Assembly (NCBI GenBank): GCA_023384415.1
Contig: JAHDWJ010000042.1
Location: forward strand, 1-36,048
Reading direction: 5' to 3'
DNA: 36,048 nt
Source: Anaerolineae bacterium
GTDB taxonomy: Bacteria > Chloroflexota > Anaerolineae > Promineifilales > Promineifilaceae
A program made the position numbers and the translations under genes. Shown one piece after another: positions 25,252 to 32,027 of this stretch. How positions within the stretch are numbered: position 1 is the stretch's first letter; every line of letters starts with the position of its first letter. A model generated the notes under the pieces. The model did not search any database. It had not been told where the DNA came from and saw nothing but the letters and a program-made list of their open reading frames with translations.

Positions 25252-25821
25252 CCGCAGCACAATTTTTCCTTCACTCATATCTACAATCGTCGCAGCCGTT
25301 TCGATAGGGACACCCCAAGGCAGGAGAAAGTCGCGGCCGCCTTCAAAAATCTTCTCCACTACGGCAGCAATACCGACCAGGGTGCCCCCGCTGGTTTTGA
25401 CAATGCGGGCCAGGGCGTCAATCGTGCGACCGCTGGCTAAAAAATCATCCACAATGAGGATACGGTCAGCGGCGGTAAGAAACTCTGGGGAGACCATGAG
25501 AGAGACATCATGCCCTTTGGTGTGGCTGGGGGCTTCCTCCACAAACACCGGTTCCATCATCGTTACCGGCTTCTTCTTGCGGGCATAAACCATCGGGATA
25601 TTGCCTAAGGCTTTAGCCACCATCGCTGCGGGGATGATGCCGCTGACCTCGGCAGTGAGGATACGGGTGGGGGAGGCGTGAGCAAAGCGGCCGGCCAATT
25701 CGGCCCCCACTGCCTCTAGTAAAGCCACATCCAACTGATGATTAAGGAAACTATCAATTTTGAGAATTCCTCTGCCTAAATTCCGCCCTTCCGTTATAAT
25801 CCGCTGTTGCAAAGTTTCCAT
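25243..25821 (-). CDS. xpt: Xanthine phosphoribosyltransferase
   Basis: Salvages xanthine with PRPP to XMP in the cytoplasm. The 192-residue length matches the family. Visible features are the N-terminal METLQQRIITEGRNLGRGILKIDSFLNHQLD, which closely follows the Xpt pattern, the EVSGIIPA segment, YARKKKPVTM, and the PRPP-binding loop ILIVDDFLASGRT (Asp125-Asp126). A related adenine/orotate-type transferase is less likely because of the N-terminal SFLNHQ text. The stop codon falls within a palindromic repeat. It is preceded by a near-consensus promoter and a long leader of about 150 bases, then followed by guaA. Confidence 0.93.
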   Translation of the reverse strand: METLQQRIITEGRNLGRGILKIDSFLNHQLDVALLEAVGAELAGRFAHASPTRILTAEVSGIIPAAMVAKALGNIPMVYARKKKPVTMMEPVFVEEAPSHTKGHDVSLMVSPEFLTAADRILIVDDFLASGRTIDALARIVKTSGGTLVGIAAVVEKIFEGGRDFLLPWGVPIETAATIVDMSEGKIVLRET

Positions 25822-25976
25822 AGTTGCTGCCCATTAATGAGTGGAGACGGATGACAAATACCGGGTAGGGAGAGATGTTGCGCCGCCCGTCAAGATTGGT
25901 AAAGCCTTGTCCTGGCCAGCCGCCTGTGCCGAAAGCTGCATCAGATAGTACCAAAAGCCAGGGGTCTCTTATCGCC
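25822..25976 (-). promoter_or_regulatory. Long xpt leader, possible cis-regulatory RNA
   Basis: If the promoter at 25982-26010 is used, xpt mRNA has about a 150-base leader. Xpt leaders often hold purine-sensing riboswitches, but the conserved purine-aptamer junction text is not present and I recognise no other class. Short complementary words are present (ACCCC...GGGG-like, GCCTGTGCC, GGCTGGCC). No strong ribosome site precedes the ATG, which would fit control of translation. This is a tentative call based mostly on leader length and gene identity. Confidence 0.3.
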
Positions 25977-25981
25977 GTCTG

Positions 25982-26010
25982 ATTATAGCACCAGCTTATT
26001 TAGGTGGTAA
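25982..26010 (-). promoter_or_regulatory. Sigma-70-type promoter for xpt-guaA
   Basis: Read on the minus strand: TTACCA (26005-26010), a 17-base spacer, then TATAAT (25982-25987), with TG two bases before the -10 (extended -10). The -10 is perfect and the -35 matches four of six. Transcription would begin near 25976 and run toward xpt. Confidence 0.65.
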
Positions 26011-26048
26011 TATTATCGTAGCCGTTTGCGATTTCTTTCACAAATGGC

Positions 26049-26077
26049 TTGACGCAGCGAGTTGGGCAACTTATAAT
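26049..26077 (+). promoter_or_regulatory. Strong sigma-70-type promoter for polyprenyl synthase gene
   Basis: TTGACG (26049-26054), exactly 17 bases, then TATAAT (26072-26077). Eleven of twelve consensus positions match, making this the best promoter in the window. It is divergent from the xpt promoter, with the two -35 boxes about 40 bases apart. The predicted start near 26084 leaves a leader of about 130 bases. Confidence 0.8.
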
Positions 26078-26087
26078 GTACTACAAA

Positions 26088-26122
26088 GAGCGTTCAATAA
26101 AAATTGAAAGTTGTAAACGCTC
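26088..26122 (+). promoter_or_regulatory. 5' leader hairpin of polyprenyl synthase mRNA
   Basis: GAGCGTT (26088-26094) pairs with AACGCTC (26116-26122), and inside it CAAT...ATTG can extend the stem. It lies right at the predicted transcript start. It could stabilise the mRNA 5' end or be an operator; the loop is too A-rich and lacks U-runs for a terminator. Confidence 0.5.
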
Positions 26123-26215
26123 AACGATAAATTTTAGCAATCAGCGCGGATGGAAGGGATTTGTATTTAATACACACGCATCATCCGGGGTGATTTTAGA
26201 TGAAGGAACAAAATT

Positions 26216-27163
26216 ATGGTGGCTAATGTAATTCGGGAAGGAATGGAAGCAGTCGAACAGAAGCTCCGTTCCGTAGTAGATAGTGATGTGCAATTGCTGA
26301 CAGATGCCAGCCGCCATATCATTAGCTCTGGGGGAAAACGGCTGCGGCCGCAAATTGCCCTGATGGCCTACCTGGCGGCTGGGGGGGATGAGTGGCATGA
26401 GGTGATACCCCTGGCTTCGGCCATCGAGATGGTGCATACAGCGACCCTGGTGCATGATGATATTAACGATCACAGTTTAACCCGGCGTGGACAAGTAACC
26501 GTTCATGCCCGCTGGGGGCGTACCTTTGCCCTGCTCACTGGTGATTATCTGTTTACTAAAGTATATGAGATGATGGCGCCGTATGGAGCCCCATATAACG
26601 AGATTATGGCTGAGGCCTGTATTCGGTTGGTGGAGGGGGAGACCCTCCAGGCCGCGGCCGCCAAAGCAGGCCAGATGGATCGGGAGACGTATAAGGCGAT
26701 TATCTCCCGTAAGACCGCCAGTTTGTTTGATGCGGCCGCCCGCATGGGGGCCATGTTGGCGGGAGCCGAAGAAACAGTCGTGGAATCCCTGGCCATTTAT
26801 GCGCACAACCTGGGGTTAGCCTTCCAGATGGTAGATGATATTCTGGACATCATTGGCGATCCGGAGAAAATGGGTAAACCAGTGGGGTTAGATGTTGCCC
26901 AGCATCGAGGTATTACCGCTGTGCAGAACGGCCATGCTGGGGAAGCGGCCGCGGTTGCCATAGCCGAAATGACCCCCCCGGCTGATGATCCCCTGGCCCA
27001 GATGATGGCTCGCCTGCGTGATTCCGGGGCCGTAGAAATCGCTCGTATGCAAGCTCGTGAAATTGCCGACCGTGCCCGCGCCGCCCTGGTACATGTACCT
27101 GATTCCCCCTATCGGCAGGCCTTGTATGAAGTTGTGGATATGGTCATTGAGCGGGATAAATAG
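26216..27163 (+). CDS. Long-chain polyprenyl diphosphate synthase
   Basis: A trans-isoprenyl diphosphate synthase (IspB/GGPPS superfamily), 315 residues, condensing isopentenyl diphosphate onto allylic primers for quinone side chains or other lipids. Motifs are GGKRLRP (39-45, substrate binding), the first aspartate-rich motif DDIND (81-85) followed by SLTRRG, and the second DDILD (207-211, in FQMVDDILD). The residue five positions before the first motif is Ala (A76, in HTATLVHDD), not Phe or Tyr, which in this family favours long products rather than farnesyl or geranylgeranyl. The product is therefore probably C35 or longer, but not certain. AAGGA eight bases upstream supports the ATG. It is transcribed alone from a strong promoter and ends at a perfect terminator hairpin. 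Confidence 0.92.
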   Translation: MVANVIREGMEAVEQKLRSVVDSDVQLLTDASRHIISSGGKRLRPQIALMAYLAAGGDEWHEVIPLASAIEMVHTATLVHDDINDHSLTRRGQVTVHARWGRTFALLTGDYLFTKVYEMMAPYGAPYNEIMAEACIRLVEGETLQAAAAKAGQMDRETYKAIISRKTASLFDAAARMGAMLAGAEETVVESLAIYAHNLGLAFQMVDDILDIIGDPEKMGKPVGLDVAQHRGITAVQNGHAGEAAAVAIAEMTPPADDPLAQMMARLRDSGAVEIARMQAREIADRARAALVHVPDSPYRQALYEVVDMVIERDK

Positions 27164-27262
27164 AAAAAAGAGTATCATTATCCCCCCTTGTTTTGCCACT
27201 GCCTGAATAGAACAGCCGGAAAAGGCGATTCCCCCCTGGTGACACAAAGCCCAATAAACGAA

Positions 27263-27295
27263 AAAGCCAGTCTGGACGGTATCCAGACTGGCTTT
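27263..27295. terminator. Perfect bidirectional terminator hairpin
   Basis: AAAGCCAGTCTGGA (27263-27276) and TCCAGACTGGCTTT (27282-27295) form a perfect 14-base stem with a 5-base loop. The A-run on the left and TTT on the right serve both strands. It sits between convergent genes (polyprenyl synthase and the EF-G-like gene) and most likely terminates both. Confidence 0.85.
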
Positions 27296-27317
27296 GGTAG
27301 TTAGTTAGAACCACCCA

Positions 27318-29387
27318 TTAATCATCCTCTTTCTTCATCTCAGCGCGGAGTTTGGCGACGAGTTGATCTTGTAAATGGCTGGGAACACGGCCATAATGGA
27401 GAAATTTAAGGCTAAACACCCCCCGCCCCTGGGTCATAGAGCGTAAATCGGCCATGTAGGTTTGCATTTCCGCCAGGGGCACTTCCGCCCGGACAATGCT
27501 TTTGTTGCCGATTTGATCCATGCCCATGACGCGGCCGCGACGAGTATTAAAATCACTCATCACATCCCCCATATTATCGGCCGGGACAGTGACAGTTGCT
27601 TCATAAATTGGTTCCAACAGAGCCGGGGCGGCCCCTAAAACGGCTTGCTTAAACCCTTCACGTCCAGCTATCTGGAAAGCGATTTCTTTAGAGTCTACCG
27701 GGTGCTCCTTCCCGTCATAAATCACCACTTTAACCCCAGTGATGGGATAACCGGCCAAAACACCTTCCTCTACAGCCGCACGACATCCCTTCTCCGTCGC
27801 CGCCACAAACGGTCCTGACACCGATCCCCCAAAAATTTCGGAGCTAAACTCAAACGGTACATCCTCGCTGCCTGGCTCTACCCGCAAGAAAACACGAGCA
27901 TATTGGCCGGCCCCACCCGTCTGCTTCTTATGGGTATATTCCGTCGAACTGGTTTTCGTAATCGTTTCCCGGTAGGGCACTTTAGGCAGGGATGTGGTAA
28001 TGCCCACGCCAAATTTTGATTGCATCTTCTTGACGGCAATATCCAGATGAACAGTCCCCATACCGGACAAAATTGTCTGGTGAGTGGCCGTTTCCGTATG
28101 CCAGCGCAGGGTCAAATCTTCCCCCGTGAGACGGGTCAATGAGGTGTTCAATTTAGCTACATCAGCCTGGGAGATAGGTTCAACTGCCACCGAAGCTAGC
28201 GGTTCAGGCTGGACAATGGGGGGCAGCGTCACCTGGTTGGTTCGCTCACATAGGGTGTCATTGGTAGCCGCATCGCCCAATTTTACGACGGCTCCAATAT
28301 CACCAGCATGGAGAAGAGGGACACTGATATGCTCGGCGCCGCGCACGACGTACAATGTCCCAACCCGCACTTCTGCATTCCGGTCAGCATTCCAAACCCG
28401 GCTGTCAGCACTCATTTTGCCGCTGTAAACTCGAACAAAACTGAGTTTACCAAACCGATCTTCCACCGTTTTGAAGATAAAAGCGGCAAACGGGCTGGTA
28501 TCACTGGGGGTCAGTTCAACATCATCGCCGTTGCCCTTGTTGGCCGTTATGGGGCGTTCGTCGGGGGCAGGTACCAGAGCACGTAACGCTTCCAGCACCG
28601 GAATCACGGCGATTCCTGGTTCAGGAGCGGCATACATGATGGGGGTGACTAACCCTTGTTTAACGGCCGATTTGATTCCCCGCACAATCTCTTCCATGGT
28701 GAGTTCTTCTTCGGCGAAATATTTTTCCAGAAGATCATCATCTCCCTCTGCGGCCGCTTCCACCAACGCCAGCCGGGCTTCCTCGGCCGCATCCTGCATA
28801 TCTGCCGGGATGGGGCCACGCTCGTCCTTGTTCCCCAACCGGGCCTGCATCGAGATCAGATCAACCACGCCAGTAAACGAAGGGCCTTCACCGATGGGCA
28901 GCTGCAGCTGCACAAAACGGCCTTCCAGGTTTTCTTTGATGCTGTTCATCACCCGAGTCACCCGGACATTATCCCGGTTCATCTTATTTACCAGAACCAC
29001 ACGGGGGAGACCAGCCTCGCCGGCGGCCTGCCAGGCCAATTCGGTTCCCACTTCGACCCCGGCTACCGCTTCAACCAAAACCACGGCGCCTTCGGCTACA
29101 CGTAAGGCACTATTCACCTCCCCCACAAACTCAATATAACCAGGGGTATCCAATATATTGATTTTGACATCACGCCACTCAATCGGGGCTACTGCCAGGG
29201 AAACGGAGCTGTTACGGGCTTTTTCTTCGTCTTCAAAATCCATATGGGCCGTGCCAGCCTGGACACTGCCCATGCGGGTTGTTGCCCCGGTGTCAAATAG
29301 TAAACGTTCGACCAGGGTCGTCTTACCGGCTCCATTATGAGAAACAAAAGCAACGTTACGTATGGCACTGGTTGGATACTCTTTCAT
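27318..29387 (-). CDS. Elongation factor G-like GTPase (EF-G2/FusA2 type)
   Basis: A 689-residue protein with the full EF-G domain order: G domain, beta-barrel II, III, IV with TGGAGQYARVFLRVEPG near 480, and V. It diverges at the GTPase motifs. G1 is SHNGAGKT (16-23) rather than AHIDAGKT, G3 is DTPGY (80-84) with Tyr where EF-G has the catalytic His, and G4 is NKMN (134-137) rather than NKMD. These substitutions mark the EF-G2/FusA2 paralogue group, whose mycobacterial member has been reported to lack ribosome-dependent GTPase activity. It is probably not the housekeeping translocase, which is expected elsewhere with the ribosomal protein genes. GAGG precedes the ATG. Its exact role is unknown. 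Confidence 0.88.
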   Translation of the reverse strand: MKEYPTSAIRNVAFVSHNGAGKTTLVERLLFDTGATTRMGSVQAGTAHMDFEDEEKARNSSVSLAVAPIEWRDVKINILDTPGYIEFVGEVNSALRVAEGAVVLVEAVAGVEVGTELAWQAAGEAGLPRVVLVNKMNRDNVRVTRVMNSIKENLEGRFVQLQLPIGEGPSFTGVVDLISMQARLGNKDERGPIPADMQDAAEEARLALVEAAAEGDDDLLEKYFAEEELTMEEIVRGIKSAVKQGLVTPIMYAAPEPGIAVIPVLEALRALVPAPDERPITANKGNGDDVELTPSDTSPFAAFIFKTVEDRFGKLSFVRVYSGKMSADSRVWNADRNAEVRVGTLYVVRGAEHISVPLLHAGDIGAVVKLGDAATNDTLCERTNQVTLPPIVQPEPLASVAVEPISQADVAKLNTSLTRLTGEDLTLRWHTETATHQTILSGMGTVHLDIAVKKMQSKFGVGITTSLPKVPYRETITKTSSTEYTHKKQTGGAGQYARVFLRVEPGSEDVPFEFSSEIFGGSVSGPFVAATEKGCRAAVEEGVLAGYPITGVKVVIYDGKEHPVDSKEIAFQIAGREGFKQAVLGAAPALLEPIYEATVTVPADNMGDVMSDFNTRRGRVMGMDQIGNKSIVRAEVPLAEMQTYMADLRSMTQGRGVFSLKFLHYGRVPSHLQDQLVAKLRAEMKKEDD

Positions 29388-29607
29388 AGGGGAAAACCTC
29401 GTCTATTTAGGATTTAGGTGCTGGCACAGAATCCTCTGCTGAAACGCCAGGGAAACTGCACACACACATGAATATTGGCTAAAAAGGTCAAGCGGGGATT
29501 GGGTTGTGTACACAACCTGTCTAAGAACCATCGAGGGCACATAGCCAGGGGATTCTAAACGAAAGGGGTATAGTTGTCAAAGCGGGAGGGGGGATTTGGT
29601 TATTTAG
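29388..29607. other. Intergenic stretch with no recognised feature
   Basis: About 220 bases upstream of the EF-G-like gene. It is AT-richer than the neighbours and should hold that gene's promoter, though no clear -35/-10 pair is seen. No repeat or RNA gene was recognised. Confidence 0.4.
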
Positions 29608-29748
29608 GTAGCGGTGGAAGGCAACGGTATTTTGCTTGAATTCAATGATGATGTTGCCTGGCTGCGCCGCTCTCTCGTTGAACATAAGATCATGATCTGT
29701 GCTGATGGGATTTACCGGCTAACCCCAAATCAGCAATTCTCCATTTGA
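29608..29748 (+). pseudogene. C-terminal remnant of a DUF2087-like gene
   Basis: An open frame without a start, directly after an in-frame TAG, reads about 46 residues ending at TGA. It contains EFNDDVAWLRRSLVEHKIM and ADGIYRLTP. The pattern D-V-x-x-L-R-R-x-L-V followed by G-x-Y-R-L matches the C-terminal end of DUF2087 proteins (small winged-helix-like domain). No upstream portion of such a gene is visible. It is most likely a decayed fragment near the boundary of a compositionally different block. Confidence 0.4.
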
Positions 29749-29759
29749 ACCCTGTGGTA

Positions 29760-29825
29760 GGGGTGGGACAGGCGGGCAACCATCTGGGTCAAGCGGTTTA
29801 ACCTTATTCCCGCCTGTCTCGCCCC
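29760..29825. repeat. 17-base inverted repeat with a third nearby copy
   Basis: GGGGTGGGACAGGCGGG (29760-29776) and CCCGCCTGTCTCGCCCC (29809-29825) pair over 17 bases with two or three mismatches. TTTTT follows. A further related copy, GGGCGAGACAGGTAGG, occurs at 29854-29869. It could be a terminator for the remnant gene or a small mobile palindrome. It lies exactly at the change of octamer usage described in the findings. Confidence 0.55.
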
Positions 29826-29920
29826 TTTTTGTACCCCCATTGCGGCCAAATCAGGGCGAGACAGGTAGGAACTGAATGTTCCCGAATGAGTAAGAAACAC
29901 TGTTTATTCCTGGACAGGAT

Positions 29921-30568
29921 CTACCCGATGCCATATTCTCTAGCCCGGACAATAGCCTGGGCGCGGTCAGCCACTTGTAACTTGTTGAAAATATTGGAGA
30001 TGTGATTGCTCACCGTTTTACTAGAGATGTACAATCGGTTGGCGATGTCACTGTTGTTCAATCCCTGAGCGATTAGGATTAACACCTCGCGCTCCCGGTC
30101 GGTGAGATCGGGAAAAGGGTTTATGGCTGTCTCCCGACTGTTCCCGCGCTGAAAAAAGGAACTCAACCGGCGGGCAATAGCCGGCCCAAACAAGGCCTGG
30201 CCTTCAGCAACGGCCGTGACTGTCCGCAACACCTCGGCCTTATCCGCCCCCTTCAAAATATAGCCTCGCGCCCCGGCGCGCATGGCCGCAAAGAGGGAAT
30301 CGTCATCCTCCAGCATGGTCAGCATGATCACGCCCGTTTGCGGATGATCGGCCAGGATACGACGGGTGGCTTCGATGCCGTTTATGTCTGGCATCTGGAT
30401 GTCCATGAGGATGATGTCCGGCGCGGCCGCTTCCGCCTGGGCAATCGCATCCGCTCCAGTAGCTGCTTCGCCAACAACGGTTGTGGCCGCGGCCGCGTTC
30501 AACAGCGCACTTAACCCTTCCCGAAACAGCTTGTGATCATCCACCACAACAATTCTTATCGGTTCCAT
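29921..30568 (-). CDS. NarL/FixJ-type response regulator
   Basis: A two-component transcription factor of 215 residues. The receiver domain has acidic Asp10-Asp11 (VVVDDHKLFREGLS), phosphoacceptor Asp56 in IILMDIQMP, and the conserved Lys in GYILKGADK. A LuxR-type helix-turn-helix follows: LTDREREVLILIAQGLNNSD, then KTVSNHISNIFNKL. The ATG at 30568 is preceded by AAGGTG at good spacing; a GTG three codons earlier is the alternative. The likely partner is the histidine kinase at 32028-34130, from which it is separated by a cytochrome P450 gene. The start lies 11 bases after the P450 stop, indicating the same transcript. Confidence 0.95.
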   Translation of the reverse strand: MEPIRIVVVDDHKLFREGLSALLNAAAATTVVGEAATGADAIAQAEAAAPDIILMDIQMPDINGIEATRRILADHPQTGVIMLTMLEDDDSLFAAMRAGARGYILKGADKAEVLRTVTAVAEGQALFGPAIARRLSSFFQRGNSRETAINPFPDLTDREREVLILIAQGLNNSDIANRLYISSKTVSNHISNIFNKLQVADRAQAIVRAREYGIG

Positions 30569-30579
30569 TGTATTCACCT

Positions 30580-31911
30580 TTATCGCTTATGCAGCCGCAT
30601 CTGCACCGGCGCGGCCAAACCGAGCGTCGGCGTATCGGCCATTTTCGCCGTGGTAAGCTGTTCCAAGCGGAATCGTTGGGCGATGGTCGCCAGGAGCAGT
30701 TGGGCTTCCATCAGGGCGAAGCCGTTGCCAATGCAGGTGCGCGGCCCCAGGCCAAAGGGAAAATAAGCTCCTTTGGACAGCGACTTCTCGAAACCATCCC
30801 GCCAACGCTCCGGCTGGAAGTTGTCCGGTTCGGCAAACCAACGGCCGTCCCGCTGCGTGGTATAGGGCATGAGAAAAATGATCGCCCCGTCCGGTATCGG
30901 CTCGCCCTCCAGAGTCAATCCCGCTTCGGCCTGCCGGAACAGATACCAGGCGGGCGGGTAAAGGCGCAGCGTCTCTTTGACGATCATCTGCGCGTAGGGA
31001 AGTTGGGGCAAATCGGCGGCGGTGGGGGGACGGCCATTAAGTGTTTGTGTCAGTTCGGCCGTTAATTGGGCCGCCGCCGATTCATGTTGCGCCAGCAAGA
31101 CCCAGGCCCAACTGAGCAAAATAGCCGTCGTGTCATGCCCGGCGATATAGAGGGTGATGAGTTCGTTCTGCAATTGTTGGTCGCTCATCCCTTCGCCCGT
31201 CTCCTCGTCGCGGGCAAACAGCAGGGTGGTCAGCAAATCGGGCGGGCTGGCGGCTTCGCCCAGGGCGCGGCGTTCGGCGATCATCGCCTGGACGCATTGG
31301 GCCAGGGCGCGTTCACCCCGCCTTTTCTGGCGCAGGGCGGGCAGAGGCATCCAGGCGGGCAGGAAGGACAGCGGTAACGACCGGCTGAAAGCGGCTAACC
31401 CTTGTCCTAAATCGCGCACGGCTTGATGGACGATGGTTGTGTTTGCGGCCGCCTCGTCCGTCGAGAAAAGGGCGTCCATAACAATAGTGAAAGTCAACTC
31501 GTGCATAGCCTCGCCAATGGAGACAATCTGCCCATCTTGCCAGCCGTTGACCATTTTTTGGGCGTGCCCCGTCATCGGCGCGGCGTAACGGGCGATGCGG
31601 CCGTGATGGAAGGCGGGCTGGATTAAGCGGCGCTGTCGCCGCCAAAACTCTCCCTGGCTGGTAAACAGGCCATTGCCAAAGGAAGATTGCAGGGCGCGGC
31701 GCATAAGGGTTGGTTTTTCCAGGGGCGGTTTGGCCTGGCTCATTACGGCGTAGACATGATCGGGGTGCAGGGCAAAGTAGATGGGGGGCAGCAAGGGCAG
31801 CCGGACGCGGAACAGATCGCCAAAGGTTTGTTGCAGTTGGCGCGGAAAATCTGGCCCGTTTTGGCGGAACTGCTTTTGCAGGTGAATGGCTGAAATTTGG
31901 GGGATGATCAT
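30580..31911 (-). CDS. Cytochrome P450
   Basis: A haem-thiolate monooxygenase of 443 residues, bacterial soluble form with no N-terminal anchor. Motifs are I-helix AGHDTT (257-262), ExxR as ETLR (313-316), PERW (367-370) and the haem loop FPFGLGPRTCIGNG with the Cys ligand at 393. The haem loop and overall text (FTSQGEFWRRQRRLIQPAFHHGRI) resemble the CYP4/CYP102-like 'class II' bacterial group. No ferredoxin or reductase gene is adjacent, so the electron donor must come from elsewhere. GCGAGG lies just before the ATG. It sits between a sensor kinase and a response regulator on the same strand, so its substrate might be tied to the sensed signal, which is speculative. Confidence 0.95.
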   Translation of the reverse strand: MIIPQISAIHLQKQFRQNGPDFPRQLQQTFGDLFRVRLPLLPPIYFALHPDHVYAVMSQAKPPLEKPTLMRRALQSSFGNGLFTSQGEFWRRQRRLIQPAFHHGRIARYAAPMTGHAQKMVNGWQDGQIVSIGEAMHELTFTIVMDALFSTDEAAANTTIVHQAVRDLGQGLAAFSRSLPLSFLPAWMPLPALRQKRRGERALAQCVQAMIAERRALGEAASPPDLLTTLLFARDEETGEGMSDQQLQNELITLYIAGHDTTAILLSWAWVLLAQHESAAAQLTAELTQTLNGRPPTAADLPQLPYAQMIVKETLRLYPPAWYLFRQAEAGLTLEGEPIPDGAIIFLMPYTTQRDGRWFAEPDNFQPERWRDGFEKSLSKGAYFPFGLGPRTCIGNGFALMEAQLLLATIAQRFRLEQLTTAKMADTPTLGLAAPVQMRLHKR

Positions 31912-32027
31912 AGAACCTCGCTCATTGTTGCTTGATAACTATTTTAGCCAGGGGAAGTTCGTATAAAGCGGCTGTGTAATCCGGGTCAATCGCCTCGCCC
32001 CGGCAGCTAAATCCCTTGTTTTCTGCT
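31912..32027 (-). other. Spacer between kinase and P450 genes
   Basis: 116 bases with no ORF. It is somewhat AT-richer near the P450 start. A separate promoter for P450 and the regulator could lie here, but none is clear. Confidence 0.3.

Noticed and set aside
25822..25990. Purine riboswitch before xpt
   Set aside because: The conserved junction and loop residues of the purine aptamer are not found on the minus strand.
28471..29139. Long plus-strand open frame of about 220 codons opposite the EF-G-like gene
   Set aside because: Ser/Ala/Thr-rich translation without any recognisable domain, fully antisense to a well-supported gene; a shadow of its codon bias.
30481..31065. Plus-strand open frame of about 194 codons opposite the P450 gene
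   Set aside because: Antisense to a convincing P450, with no motifs or ribosome site.
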